DNA of 64,000 nucleotides from Candidatus Poribacteria bacterium (GCA_022826645.1 JAJDUM010000063.1:75657-139656); one strand, 5' to 3'. Positions 1-8,904 are shown, numbered from the stretch's first letter. The notes: generated by a model not told the origin, from the letters alone. Translations and numbers: made by a program.

Positions 1-742
1 CTTTATAGTGGACTAGGATATTCCCATCATCTTCGAGCTGTCTCCCTTCCACGAAGGTGGTCAGGTCTGCACAGATCTCCTCTAATTCTAAGCCGGTAAT
101 GTAATGGGCAAGATTTTCTGCGTGCGATCCAATGTCCCCGATACAGGACGAAACCCCCGCTTGGCTTGGGTCTGTGCGCCAGACTGCCTGCTTTGCACCC
201 TCTCCTTCCAAGAATGTCGCCAACCATCCCTGTGGATATTCAACAACAATTTTCCGAACCGATCCGAGCGCTCCTTGTGATACCAACTCACGGGCTTGCT
301 TCACCATCGGATAACCCGTGTAGTTATGCGTCAGCGCAAAGATTGCATCGTGCTGTTTCACCAGTCCACAGAGTGCTTCTGCATCTTCCAGTGTCGTCGT
401 CATCGGCTTATCGCAAACGACATGAAATCCTGCTTCGATGAATGTTTTGGCGACATCAAAATGAACGTGGTTTGGTGTCACAATGGACACGAAGTCGATA
501 CGTTCGCCCTCTGGCAATGCGCTCTCTTTTTCCGCCATCTCCTGATATGAATTGTATACGCGGTTAGAGTCAAGTAACAGTTCCGCACCCTGTTGCTGCG
601 ATTTTTCAGGTGATGCGGAAAACGCTCCGGCAACAAGGTTTATTTCCCCGTCAAGTGCCGCCGCTTTTCGGTGTACCGCCCCTATGAATGCGTCCGGACC
701 GCCACCGACCATTCCATAACGTATTTTTCTTCCAAGTGGCAT
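1..742 (-). CDS. Gfo/Idh/MocA-family oxidoreductase (3' end outside window)
   Basis: About 247 residues are visible, running off the left edge without a stop. The N-terminus has a Rossmann glycine run (GMVGGGPDAFIG, residues 10-21), and the family's conserved CDKP dinucleotide-binding/catalytic loop is at residues 110-113, after TPNHVH. These are hallmarks of NAD(P)-dependent sugar or inositol dehydrogenases of the Gfo/Idh/MocA superfamily. The substrate cannot be told. The ATG at 742 is preceded by AGGAG with 8-nt spacing, which supports this start. The gene is divergent from another member of the same family at 976, with 233 bp of shared upstream DNA. The C-terminal half of the substrate domain is not in view. 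Confidence 0.88.
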   Translation of the reverse strand, partial: MPLGRKIRYGMVGGGPDAFIGAVHRKAAALDGEINLVAGAFSASPEKSQQQGAELLLDSNRVYNSYQEMAEKESALPEGERIDFVSIVTPNHVHFDVAKTFIEAGFHVVCDKPMTTTLEDAEALCGLVKQHDAIFALTHNYTGYPMVKQARELVSQGALGSVRKIVVEYPQGWLATFLEGEGAKQAVWRTDPSQAGVSSCIGDIGSHAENLAHYITGLELEEICADLTTFVEGRQLEDDGNILVHYK

Positions 743-975
743 ATTATTATCTCCTGCGATTTCAAATACTGAGCCCGCCTTAAAAGTCCGCGGGTTGCAA
801 GCACCGATTATAGCACGATATATGCTTCTTGTCAAAGTGATTCAGATCTGGTCGGAAATCTGCAACCAAGCCCTTGCACTCCAAGAGCAAAAGATGATAA
901 ACTTGCTGTGATATTATCCACATAGAAGTCGTGCACTTCATACTGAGCTTGGAAAACGGCGAAAGGAAGATTTGT

Positions 976-1971
976 ATGGCATTACGCGTGGCAGTTATTG
1001 GGATGCGGGGAATCGGGAACACACACGCCGACGTCTACCATGAACACGCAGCAACATCGTTGGTTGCTGTGTGCGATATGGTCAAGGAACGTGCAGATGA
1101 GTCGGCACAACGGCTCGGCGTTAAGGCATATTACAGCGTTCCGTCGCTCTTGGAGAATGAGGCACTTGATGCTGTCAGTGTTGCGACAGGGGGTTTTGAA
1201 AACGGTGCAGCTCATTTTAAGCCAGCGATGGAGGTGCTTGAGGCGGGGTTGCATGTATTGTGCGAAAAGCCGCTGTCGAACGATGTTGCTCGTGCACGAG
1301 AAATGGTCAACAAAGCGAAGGAGAGGAACGTCTGTCTGGGAACAAATCTCAATCACCGTTTCACGCCGTTAGCGATGCAAGCGAAGGAGTGGGTAGTAAA
1401 CGGCAAACTGGGGGACCTGCTCTTCATCAACATGGCGTTGTGGATCGAAAATCCGAATGAGACTTCGCCGTTCTTCCATCTCAGAGCGTTGCACCCGCAC
1501 TCACTTGACGTGATGATGTACTTCTGCGGTGAAGTAGAGAAGGTACATGCGTTCGCAGTCCGTGCGCCGGGACGCCAGAATTGGAGCAATGCGTCGATTA
1601 ACCTCAAGTTTAAGAGCGGTGTGGTTGGACACCTCAGTGGCAGCTATGATGCGGGACGGCTAAATGAACGGTGTGAAATCGCAGGAACAAATGGACAGTT
1701 TGTCCTTGATGGGGTGTTTGAGAAGTTGACATTCTTCCCTCGAAAAGGTGGTGAGGTCGAAGAATATTTCAACCCACCGCCGGGTGCTGCAGGACACATG
1801 GACTCATTCGCGGATACCTTCCCAACACGGATTGGCGCGTGGATTCAACAGCTTGTGGATGGGGCTTCACCCGATGAAATTGATGCCTCTGGTGCCGCTG
1901 GTCTTGCAGCGCAGGAAATCATCGAGGCGGCGATTAAATCGTTCCAGACCGATACGGTCGTTACCCTGTGA
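976..1971 (+). CDS. Gfo/Idh/MocA-family oxidoreductase
   Basis: A 331-residue protein. The Rossmann motif VAVIGMRGIGNTH lies at the extreme N-terminus and CEKP at residues 96-99. These place it in the Gfo/Idh/MocA superfamily, whose members use NAD(P) to oxidise or reduce sugars and cyclitols in the cytoplasm. A later ALHPHSLDVMMYF segment resembles the helix carrying the catalytic-region histidine or aspartate. The start is taken at ATG 976 behind AAAGGAAGA. The frame stays open to 931, but the extra residues precede the Rossmann strand and have no ribosome site. The gene runs divergently from the related gene at 1-742 and convergently with an RraA-like gene only 13 bp away. The substrate is unknown. 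Confidence 0.9.
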   Translation: MALRVAVIGMRGIGNTHADVYHEHAATSLVAVCDMVKERADESAQRLGVKAYYSVPSLLENEALDAVSVATGGFENGAAHFKPAMEVLEAGLHVLCEKPLSNDVARAREMVNKAKERNVCLGTNLNHRFTPLAMQAKEWVVNGKLGDLLFINMALWIENPNETSPFFHLRALHPHSLDVMMYFCGEVEKVHAFAVRAPGRQNWSNASINLKFKSGVVGHLSGSYDAGRLNERCEIAGTNGQFVLDGVFEKLTFFPRKGGEVEEYFNPPPGAAGHMDSFADTFPTRIGAWIQQLVDGASPDEIDASGAAGLAAQEIIEAAIKSFQTDTVVTL

Positions 1972-1984
1972 CCGTCGGATTTGC

Positions 1985-2674
1985 TTAAACCGTGAATTCT
2001 AACTTACTCTCTTCTCCGGCACATACCGCTGCGTAATGTTCCTCGAAATTCAACATCTCAAACAGACTTACACCCGCTGCCATCTGCTTTAGCATCAGAT
2101 CTTCCTTCCGCTGGATCTCCTCGGCAATCGGTATCGCTGCTGCTAGCTCATCAATGGATCCGACAATAAGCCCATCATCGTCGCCAAAAATAATATCTCC
2201 CGGATTCACGATAACGCCGCCGCAGGTGATTGGGATTTGCATCTCGAAGATCTTAGAGGTTGTCCCCGCGATCGGGTTGAAAGACCGTGCATAGTAGGGC
2301 ACATCTAAAGTTCGGATCGTTTTGGTGTCGCGGCAGGGACCATCTATAACGATGCCCGCTAACCCCTTCCGCGCTGCCTCTGTCGGAAATAGCTCACCCG
2401 CCACCGCACGGCGACTCCCCTGAGTATCAATCACAAGCACCTCACCCGGTTCAGCATCCCGCAACCCTTTGATCACCGTGAGAAAGTCTTCATGACAGGT
2501 CACTGTATGTGCCCGCCCGACAAGTTTGAGTCCGGTTCGGACAGGGCGGATGGCGGAATCGATAACCCTTAGCTCCGTAACCGTGGGGTCGACAGCTCGC
2601 GCCGCCTTATTACCATCGCATACGCAGGCGGTATCGAGTGCCAATAGACGACGCTTAATACCTTCAAAGTTCAT
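1985..2674 (-). CDS. RraA-like / HMG-aldolase family protein
   Basis: A 229-residue protein of the RraA-like (formerly 'dimethylmenaquinone methyltransferase') fold. The signature G-x-x-R-D is seen as GPCRD, with R115 and D116. Upstream is the EVLVIDTQGS strand, and a later IVNPGDIIFGDDDG block matches the family's metal/pyruvate-binding architecture. Characterised members are either 4-hydroxy-4-methyl-2-oxoglutarate/oxaloacetate aldolases or the RNase E inhibitor RraA. No RNase E context is visible, so a lyase acting on an oxo-acid is the likelier role; this is inference. Its 3' end faces the oxidoreductase ending at 1971. A second, more distant RraA-like gene lies at 36448. Confidence 0.85.
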   Translation of the reverse strand: MNFEGIKRRLLALDTACVCDGNKAARAVDPTVTELRVIDSAIRPVRTGLKLVGRAHTVTCHEDFLTVIKGLRDAEPGEVLVIDTQGSRRAVAGELFPTEAARKGLAGIVIDGPCRDTKTIRTLDVPYYARSFNPIAGTTSKIFEMQIPITCGGVIVNPGDIIFGDDDGLIVGSIDELAAAIPIAEEIQRKEDLMLKQMAAGVSLFEMLNFEEHYAAVCAGEESKLEFTV

Positions 2675-2904
2675 TCAAATCTTCGCAGTGGAAATCCCCT
2701 TTTTGGGCTGGGGAGAAAACTGCGTCTCCTTTCCTCTTTTTGGGTCTACATTGTTGCCTGCTACTGTTATTCGGCCCCTTTTTAGTTCTATTTGATCTTA
2801 ATTGATGATATACTAAAATCAATCGATAAATGAAAGAAATTGTGCCTACATTGACATTTATGGAAGCCGAACTCCAATGACAATCGCTAAAGGAGACGGA
2901 AGCC

Positions 2905-3438
2905 GTGTCGATTGATCACCTGCTTAATATCTGTTTTCTCATTTTGTTTTTGTCCCTCTTGGTGATAGTGCCCTACTATCTATTTTGGAAGCGGAAAATA
3001 ATGGGACGAATCCTGTACCATCAGGCTATACCAAGATTCCACAAGGTGTTTCTGGGGGTTACGATCATTCTTTGGGTCGGTGTCATACTTACGCAAATCG
3101 TGTTGGTGGTAAACAACGGTTGGCAATCTTCGTCGAAGTTGTGGCCAATGCTAGGATTAACACTCCCTCTATGTTCTCTGTCTTCCCTAAACCGGTTTGA
3201 AATCAGAGAAGCGGGCATCTATTCTCAAGGACGCTTTACAAAGTGGAAAGACCTATACGCCTTCCAATGGAAAGAGGAAGGGGATTATAAACTCGGCTTG
3301 GGGAAAGAAGCGTATATTCTTGGCTTACACATGTCAGGTGATAGGTTTCCATGGTGGCTTGAGTGGGATAAGTTTCAACCGGATCAACGTGGAGACATTG
3401 ATAAGTTATTGTCCCAATACCTCCCAAAAACGACTTGA
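2905..3438 (+). CDS. Small membrane protein, DUF5673-like
   Basis: A 177-residue protein starting at GTG 2905, behind AAAGGAGA. Three hydrophobic segments (residues about 8-28, 48-70 and 82-98) are followed by a soluble C-terminal half. That half holds a GIYSQGRFTKWKDLYAFQW-type stretch: a conserved aromatic 'W..l..y.W' pattern seen in small bacterial PH-like membrane proteins such as DUF5673. No function is recognised. It is a single gene, convergent with the PhyH gene ending at 3456. A TATACT hexamer at 2809-2814 could be a -10 element, but no good -35 accompanies it. Confidence 0.6.
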   Translation: MSIDHLLNICFLILFLSLLVIVPYYLFWKRKIMGRILYHQAIPRFHKVFLGVTIILWVGVILTQIVLVVNNGWQSSSKLWPMLGLTLPLCSLSSLNRFEIREAGIYSQGRFTKWKDLYAFQWKEEGDYKLGLGKEAYILGLHMSGDRFPWWLEWDKFQPDQRGDIDKLLSQYLPKTT

Positions 3439-3455
3439 GATGTTGTATTGATTTC

Positions 3456-4295
3456 TCAAAGAATTGGGCGAAAGTTTGAATAAGCCTTCTGAGCGAGATG
3501 TGGAAACAGTTCATCGTGGATCTCGATGCACTGCCACAAATGGATCTTCCGTTTCTCATTGGCGGTATCAAGTATGGTCGGATAATACATGCTTGCACCG
3601 GTGTCGACGTTGTAGCCGCCGGGAGAATGGATGCTCAAGTACCGGCGCAAAGTCGCTAGGTCCGGTTCAGTCGTGCAGTGGCGGGTCAGATTCATGGTGA
3701 ACATCCGCCGCCGTTTGCCACCCCCAAAAGATGCGTGATAGGTGTCGTGATTAAAGATAACCAGATCACCCGGATTGGTTTCCAACGCAACGCTGCCGGG
3801 AAACTCCTGCGGCGGAACACCGAAAAGTTCCTCCGATTCGTTCGGGTTTATCTCTCCTGCCCTCACAAAATGGTCCGGACGCTGACTGCCGGGGATAACG
3901 CGCAGGCAACCGGTGTCAGCTGTCAGCCGATCGAGGTAGAATGCAATTTTGCAAGAAAAGAGTTGCCCCCAATTCCCGTCTGGGTGCCAACCCGTGTCGC
4001 CAGTATAATAATTCCCATCGCCGCTGGCATAGTTGAAATCCTCCCCCAAAACCCCACCGGCAACACCCAGCACACGGGGATCGTCCAGCAGTGAACAAAG
4101 CCTTGGCTGATGTTCAATTGGACCGCCGAACATGGTTCGCTTTGAGCCATCGTGTGCCTTGCCTTCACCGAAGTTCTGGATGGAGAAGTCAAATTCTTCG
4201 GTAATCCAAGCAACCTCGTCAGCCGAAAAGAGGTTGGGAAACGCTAAGTAGCCGAAGGTGTTGAAAAAATTAATCTGTTGTTCGGTGAGTTTCAT
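3456..4295 (-). CDS. Phytanoyl-CoA dioxygenase (PhyH) family protein
   Basis: A 279-residue Fe(II)/2-oxoglutarate-dependent oxygenase. The iron facial triad is visible: H104 and D106 in GWHPDGNWG, and a distal histidine in FNHDTYHASFGG (H183 or H187). The KRRRMFTMN segment just after supplies the arginine expected to bind 2-oxoglutarate. The start is ATG 4295 behind GGAGG; the frame stays open to 4310 but without a site. It is the last gene of the operon starting at 8777, 30 bp after the Gfo/Idh/MocA gene. Its substrate is unknown; family members hydroxylate diverse small molecules. Confidence 0.88.
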   Translation of the reverse strand: MKLTEQQINFFNTFGYLAFPNLFSADEVAWITEEFDFSIQNFGEGKAHDGSKRTMFGGPIEHQPRLCSLLDDPRVLGVAGGVLGEDFNYASGDGNYYTGDTGWHPDGNWGQLFSCKIAFYLDRLTADTGCLRVIPGSQRPDHFVRAGEINPNESEELFGVPPQEFPGSVALETNPGDLVIFNHDTYHASFGGGKRRRMFTMNLTRHCTTEPDLATLRRYLSIHSPGGYNVDTGASMYYPTILDTANEKRKIHLWQCIEIHDELFPHLAQKAYSNFRPIL

Positions 4296-4325
4296 GGAAT
4301 GCCTCCACATTATGAGTCAGTGGGT

Positions 4326-5387
4326 TTATGCGCGCTTTTCCTGTTCTGGGAAAGGCCTCCGAATATCGTAAGGGTCCTCTGTCAGGTCCGGGAAAACACC
4401 TTCCTTTATCAGCAGTTCAAGCGGTGATTCGCTGGTTTCAAGCGGCATCGTGACCACATTCTTGACCCGCAACGACTCGTAGATCGCCATCATGATTTCC
4501 ATTGTATACCGTCCCTGTCTGCCTGTGCTTCGATGTTCGGGAATCTTGCCCTCCATCCAGTCGATGAGTTCTTGGTACTGATCTCTCGGTTCCGGGCGCG
4601 GCTGAATCTTCTGCCAGCCACTCGCTCCATTATTTTGAAGCAGCACAGTCCCATCTTCCCCCATATTGATTTGTCCATCTGTTCCGGAAACTATCGCTGC
4701 CGAGATTGCGGGTTCGGGCAGGTCGCTTTCATAGATGCCGCGTGCACCGCCCTCGAAGCAGATTAGCCCCATACACAGATCTTCACACAGTGTGCGACGT
4801 TCCCACCTGTTTGTGGATCGAGAAACCTGACCAATTACCCAGAGTGTCTCCGGATCCGACAGATGGTATCGCATCCCATCAATAGCGTGTGTGCCGATAT
4901 TGAGCAAACCAGCATTCGGCTTTGATCTCCGATGGAGCAGCGTTGGTTGTCCGATGGCACCGTCCTGGACAAGCCTTCGGATCTCGGTATTCGCCGGGTT
5001 GAAGCGTCCGTTGTGTCCAATAACCAGCTTTGCGCCGTGTTCCTCACATACCGAAATCATAGTGTCCGCTTCCCCTAGGGATGCCGCCATCGGTTTTTCC
5101 CCGATAATTCCTTTGACTCCCGCCTTCGCCGCGGCAACAGTGATTTCGGCACGGACTCCCTGCCATGTCGTGATACTTACGATATCGAGTGCCTCTTTTT
5201 CCAACATCTCGTTGTAGTCGGTATATACGGCGGGAACAGTGAATTCTTCAGAAAGGCGTTTCGCCGATTCCACGTTCACATCCATTGCCGCAACCAATTC
5301 TGTCGCTGGATTTTGGGTGTAAGCAGTCGAATGCGCGCGCCCCATCCCACCGCAGCCAATAATGCCGGTACGATAAGTTTTAGCCAT
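4326..5387 (-). CDS. Gfo/Idh/MocA-family oxidoreductase
   Basis: A 353-residue protein with N-terminal IGCGGMGRAHSTAY (NAD(P)-binding Rossmann motif) and the GEKPMAAS form of the EKP loop near residue 97. The C-terminal half has the α/β substrate domain with GTHAIDGMRYHL, matching the conserved histidine-containing helix. The family performs reversible oxidation of polyols or sugars. It is the fifth gene of the operon that begins with hexulose-6-phosphate synthase, and is followed 30 bp later by a PhyH oxygenase. Pairing of Gfo/Idh/MocA and PhyH genes recurs at 52213-54379, so the two may act on related compounds; that is inference. Confidence 0.9.
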   Translation of the reverse strand: MAKTYRTGIIGCGGMGRAHSTAYTQNPATELVAAMDVNVESAKRLSEEFTVPAVYTDYNEMLEKEALDIVSITTWQGVRAEITVAAAKAGVKGIIGEKPMAASLGEADTMISVCEEHGAKLVIGHNGRFNPANTEIRRLVQDGAIGQPTLLHRRSKPNAGLLNIGTHAIDGMRYHLSDPETLWVIGQVSRSTNRWERRTLCEDLCMGLICFEGGARGIYESDLPEPAISAAIVSGTDGQINMGEDGTVLLQNNGASGWQKIQPRPEPRDQYQELIDWMEGKIPEHRSTGRQGRYTMEIMMAIYESLRVKNVVTMPLETSESPLELLIKEGVFPDLTEDPYDIRRPFPEQEKRA

Positions 5388-5472
5388 CGGTTTCCCCCAT
5401 TTGTTGTGGTTTTTCTATAGGATTTCCTAAGAAATAAAAGCCCCACCTTTGGCACAGGAGAGGTGTATCTAT

Positions 5473-6591
5473 CTATCCGAATCGGTTCAGTCGGAATTTG
5501 TCGATCGGATAATCTGTTTTGCCATCAGTAGCGAGTTCAGCGAGAATCTTTCCTACGATTGTTGAGAACTTAAAGCCGTGGCCCGAGAATCCTGCCCCGA
5601 CGAAAATGTTTGAATTCAGTGGATGATCGCCGATGAGAAAGTCGTGATCCGGTGTGAGCGTATACATACAGGTCGCACCTTCAATGAAGGAAGGATTCAC
5701 TTCGGGCATAATGGTTTTGAGCCACTGCGCCAGCGCGTGCTGTGTGTCTAAGTCTAACGTCCGATCAACCGTTTCAGGGGAGGTCATGGGTCCATGTCCG
5801 TCATCAGCTACCTTGATACCAGGACCATAGTAAGGAAATCCGTAGTACGCCCGATCATAGTCCGCGTAGACAGGTAAACGGTCCGGCTGATACAGCGCTG
5901 TCACCTCTTGCGGCTGGAAGTAAAATTTCTGCTGTCGCGTTACCTGAAGTGGTAACGATAGATCTTTGAGAAGGCGCGAAGCCCACGGACCGGGGGCAAC
6001 GACGAGCCGTTTACAACGATAACTGCCTGTCGATGTCTCAACTTCTGGATGTTCTTTGCTGATGTCGATATGGTGGACGGTTACTCCGCTGTGAACTGTT
6101 GCACCGAACTGTTCAGCTTGCGATACATGGGTCCGAACGCAGCGGCTTGGGTTTAGAAAACCCGAGTCCGGCGTATAGCAAGCAACGCTGTCCACTGCGA
6201 GTTGCAGTGCCGGAAATCGGGTGGCAACCTCTTCGGCGGTCAACACCTGGTGTGACGTTTTCGTGTCCTGCATGACACGGATATTCTGATCTAACCGTTC
6301 ATTCCCCGGTTTGGCAAAGGTTAACATGCCGTTAGAGGTGAGCAGTTGTTCACCGGAAAGCGCCTCTAATTCCTGCCACAGCGGCAGAGCGGCTTTCACC
6401 AAGGTTATGTATACGGGATCATTATAGAAGACTCGGAACGCCCTGGAGTGGCCATGAGAACTGCCTTGGCTATGACCAACCGCGTATTGATCTATACCAA
6501 CCGGTGCCGCACCTTGGCGAGCGAGGTGGTATAGTGCCGCGCTTCCCATCGCCCCCAACCCGACGACCAAAATCTCTACATCTCGGCGCAT
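5473..6591 (-). CDS. Monomeric sarcosine oxidase / N-methyl-amino-acid oxidase family (SolA/MSOX-like)
   Basis: A 372-residue FAD enzyme of the length typical of monomeric sarcosine oxidase. The N-terminal VVGLGAMGSAALYHLARQG (residues 9-27) is the ADP-binding motif. The family's catalytic set appears complete by eye: R50 and R53 in HGHSRAFR (substrate carboxylate), C308 in GATCMYT (covalent 8α-S-cysteinyl FAD link) and K341 in GFSGHGFKFS (oxygen activation). The expected reaction is oxidative demethylation of an N-methyl amine: O2 is consumed, and formaldehyde, H2O2 and the free amine are released. The same operon encodes formaldehyde-fixing HxlA and HxlB, which fits such a role. The exact substrate is not determined. 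Confidence 0.88.
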   Translation of the reverse strand: MRRDVEILVVGLGAMGSAALYHLARQGAAPVGIDQYAVGHSQGSSHGHSRAFRVFYNDPVYITLVKAALPLWQELEALSGEQLLTSNGMLTFAKPGNERLDQNIRVMQDTKTSHQVLTAEEVATRFPALQLAVDSVACYTPDSGFLNPSRCVRTHVSQAEQFGATVHSGVTVHHIDISKEHPEVETSTGSYRCKRLVVAPGPWASRLLKDLSLPLQVTRQQKFYFQPQEVTALYQPDRLPVYADYDRAYYGFPYYGPGIKVADDGHGPMTSPETVDRTLDLDTQHALAQWLKTIMPEVNPSFIEGATCMYTLTPDHDFLIGDHPLNSNIFVGAGFSGHGFKFSTIVGKILAELATDGKTDYPIDKFRLNRFG

Positions 6592-6630
6592 TCTAGTGTC
6601 CCCTTGTCTAACCTGCCCTACTGAACCGGT

Positions 6631-7557
6631 TCAATCAATGCCGTAGACCCGCATCGCATTTCTTCCGAGGATCATTGCCTGTGCATTGGGTGAAAGCGAC
6701 TGCGTGTGCAGTTCTGCCAACCTCACCAGTTGTGGATAGTTTAGGTGGCGCAGAAGTCCCGGCAGGTCCGTACCCCATAATATTTTCGATGCCCCGATGC
6801 GATCAACCGCAAGGTGGAGATACCGCTCCGCTGTCGGATAGGGGAAATCCTCGTCCGGCAGATAGGCTGGCAACGCAGCGGTGTCAAACCATACATTCGG
6901 TAGCAGCCCAAGGTCGATCTGATCCCACCATAAACTCCACAGTTCCGCATCTGCTTCTGCCGACGGATTCGGCTGACCCAGATGTGCGATAACAATCCGC
7001 AGATCCGGATGGACCTCTGCAATAGTACGCACCGCATCGGTCTGATAAGAACGGCTACCTATAGCCCCCAAATCAAGGGTCAGTACCAATTTGCGACGTT
7101 CAAGCGAGTTCCAAAGCCAAGCAATTTCCCGCATATCGAGCCTAGCGTTAGGATGTAAGCCACACAATCCAGTTGCTTCAGAGCATTCCAGTTTGACCAC
7201 CCGAAACTTAGAAGATGCTATAACGGCTTCAAATTCTTGACGATTGCCCGATCCCCACGGATCGAAATACGCTGCCCCGACTAAACGATCCGGATAGCGG
7301 TCCAGCGCGTCAAGCACATACGAGTTGCACTCCCCATAAAACGGTCCTTGGAGCAATACCGCCTTGGCAACACCCGCCCAGTCCATATTCGCCAGAAGCA
7401 TTTCAGGCGTGAATACGGTTGTCTCATTGTAGGGGGGCAACAGTTGGGTCTCCTCATCACCGACGGCGATGCGCCCATAACCCAGTCCGCGGGTAGGACC
7501 CCTACCTGTTGATCCTTGGACTTGGGGAAAGATATGGGAATGTGCGTCAACAATCAT
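6631..7557 (-). CDS. Amidohydrolase family 2 (TIM-barrel metal hydrolase/decarboxylase)
   Basis: A protein of about 308 residues. The first metal ligands are the HxH in VDAHSHIF at the N-terminus, followed by a VVKLECSE strand, IVIAHLGQP and a C-terminal WGTDLPGL carrying the last aspartate. This is the layout of amidohydrolase_2 enzymes (lactonases, decarboxylases, aminohydrolases). I prefer ATG 7557 because the family starts right before the HxH. The frame also opens at GTG 7581, which overlaps the hxlB stop by 4 nt but has a poor ribosome site. It sits between hxlB and the sarcosine-oxidase gene, so it may open or decarboxylate an intermediate of the same pathway (inference). Confidence 0.85.
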   Translation of the reverse strand: MIVDAHSHIFPQVQGSTGRGPTRGLGYGRIAVGDEETQLLPPYNETTVFTPEMLLANMDWAGVAKAVLLQGPFYGECNSYVLDALDRYPDRLVGAAYFDPWGSGNRQEFEAVIASSKFRVVKLECSEATGLCGLHPNARLDMREIAWLWNSLERRKLVLTLDLGAIGSRSYQTDAVRTIAEVHPDLRIVIAHLGQPNPSAEADAELWSLWWDQIDLGLLPNVWFDTAALPAYLPDEDFPYPTAERYLHLAVDRIGASKILWGTDLPGLLRHLNYPQLVRLAELHTQSLSPNAQAMILGRNAMRVYGID

Positions 7558-7577
7558 GGGCAGGTCTATCCTTACTT

Positions 7578-8138
7578 TCACTCCAGATTGGCGTGTCTGT
7601 TGAACATCGACTCCGGGGTTTTCCCTGTTTTCTCCATCAGTAGGAGGATAATTGCATCCAAAGTCAGTAGAAGGCTCTGTTCAAACAGGGACCCCATGGG
7701 TTGTACTGAACGAAAACCGAGGTCTTTGTTGACTTTTGGTGAAGGAGCGGGGAGGGTAAGAATCACGTCCGCCAATTTGCCAATCGGTGAGTTTTCATCA
7801 ATGGTGACGAGGCAAATGGTCGCACCAATCGCTTCGGCTTTGTTGGCGCTGGTCACCAAGCTGCTGGTTGAACCCGAGCCGGAGCCAATCAGCAGCACAT
7901 CTTTGTCCGTGATACTGGGGGTAACGGTCTCCCCTACGACATAAGTATCAAAACCTATATGCATCGAGCGCATAGCAAAACTCTTCATCGCTAGACCGGA
8001 TCTGCCAGCACCGGCGACAAAGACCGTCTGGGCATCCATAATGGCATCAACCAATTTTTCCGCCGGGTCGTTACAGACATGCCCCACAGTCTCGCCTAAT
8101 TCTTCGAGTATTTGGCTGATATATGCCTGTATGTTCAC
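7578..8138 (-). CDS. hxlB: 6-phospho-3-hexuloisomerase
   Basis: A 186-residue SIS-domain protein. The phosphosugar-binding motif is AGAGRSGLAMKSFAMR, followed by VVGETVTPSI and LLIGSGSGSTSS. The C-terminus, QPMGSLFEQSLLLTLDA and RHANLE, is characteristic of PHI (HxlB/RmpB). It isomerises 3-hexulose 6-phosphate to fructose 6-phosphate, the second step of ribulose-monophosphate formaldehyde fixation, in the cytoplasm. It begins 12 bp after hxlA. Close packing with the synthase supports PHI over other SIS isomerases such as GmhA. Confidence 0.92.
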   Translation of the reverse strand: MNIQAYISQILEELGETVGHVCNDPAEKLVDAIMDAQTVFVAGAGRSGLAMKSFAMRSMHIGFDTYVVGETVTPSITDKDVLLIGSGSGSTSSLVTSANKAEAIGATICLVTIDENSPIGKLADVILTLPAPSPKVNKDLGFRSVQPMGSLFEQSLLLTLDAIILLLMEKTGKTPESMFNRHANLE

Positions 8139-8150
8139 CGATCTACCTTT

Positions 8151-8777
8151 TTAAGCCAACAATTCTTTGATTTCGAGAGCAGCACGACGTGGTTCTGAAT
8201 GGTTGGTAATGAAGCCGCCCACAATGACGACTGCCGGACGATAGACGATGATATCCGGCAAAATCTTCGGATTTATCCCACCTGCTACCGCCATCTTGGA
8301 TCGCTTCAGAGCGGATTGAACCAATTGAACTTCTCGCAGGGGATCCATGCCACGGTCTTGAAGGTCAAAGGCTGTATGGACGCAGCAGTAATCTGGCGAA
8401 ATAGCCTCAAGCTGATCGATGCGCTCTCGAACATCAGTCACCGCTATCAAATCTATCATGACCTGCTTATCGAGGATGCGGGCTTGATCTACGGCGCGAT
8501 GAATCGTGACGTCATGCGCCACTCCCAGGACTGTCACAATATCAGCACCCGCTTCAAACCCAATTCTTGCCTCAATATCGCCGGCATCCATGATCTTGAG
8601 ATCCGCAAGCACTTCAAGCTGAGGGTGGGCATCCTTAATCTCCGTAACAACCTTTACACCCTCTTTCATGATCAAGGGGGTGCCAACCTCGACAATATCC
8701 ACGAGATCACTAACTTTTTCAAGGATGTGTTTGGCTTCCTGACTGTTGCTTGAGTCCAAAGCGAGTTGCAATTTCAT
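8151..8777 (-). CDS. hxlA: 3-hexulose-6-phosphate synthase
   Basis: A 208-residue orotidine-monophosphate-decarboxylase-superfamily barrel. It shows LQLALDSSN at the N-terminus, VEVGTPLI, the metal/phosphate loop LADLKIMDAGDIEA, and a VAGGINPK phosphate-binding strand. These are shared by HPS (HxlA) and 3-keto-L-gulonate-6-phosphate decarboxylase. The immediately following hxlB and the presence of a formaldehyde-generating oxidase favour HPS, which condenses formaldehyde with ribulose 5-phosphate. It is the first gene of a six-gene minus-strand operon (8777 to 3456) with a near-consensus promoter at 8820-8848. Confidence 0.9.
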   Translation of the reverse strand: MKLQLALDSSNSQEAKHILEKVSDLVDIVEVGTPLIMKEGVKVVTEIKDAHPQLEVLADLKIMDAGDIEARIGFEAGADIVTVLGVAHDVTIHRAVDQARILDKQVMIDLIAVTDVRERIDQLEAISPDYCCVHTAFDLQDRGMDPLREVQLVQSALKRSKMAVAGGINPKILPDIIVYRPAVVIVGGFITNHSEPRRAALEIKELLA

Positions 8778-8819
8778 ATTGTCATACCTACTTTTTCAAT
8801 CCGTGCGCTACCCACCGGC

Positions 8820-8848
8820 ATTTTATCACGGATGGGGTTCACTGTCAA
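8820..8848 (-). promoter_or_regulatory. Sigma-70-type promoter of the hxlA operon
   Basis: On the minus strand, TTGACA (8843-8848) and TAAAAT (8820-8825) are separated by exactly 17 bp. They lie about 43 bp upstream of the hxlA start. This is a near-consensus vegetative promoter, suggesting substantial constitutive expression. No operator was recognised beside it. Confidence 0.7.
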
Positions 8849-8872
8849 AGCAAGAAAGATGCAAATAGGCAT

Positions 8873-8904
8873 AAAAAAAGCGCCTCGGTTGCCCGAGACG
8901 CTTT
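8873..8904 (-). terminator. Rho-independent terminator after the MacA-like gene
   Basis: Read on the minus strand, a 9-bp stem (GCGTCTCGG / CCGAGGCGC, one G-T pair) encloses a four-base loop and is followed by seven T residues. It is 18 bp beyond the stop of the adaptor gene at 8922. It separates the efflux operon from the hxlA promoter at 8820-8848. Confidence 0.9.
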
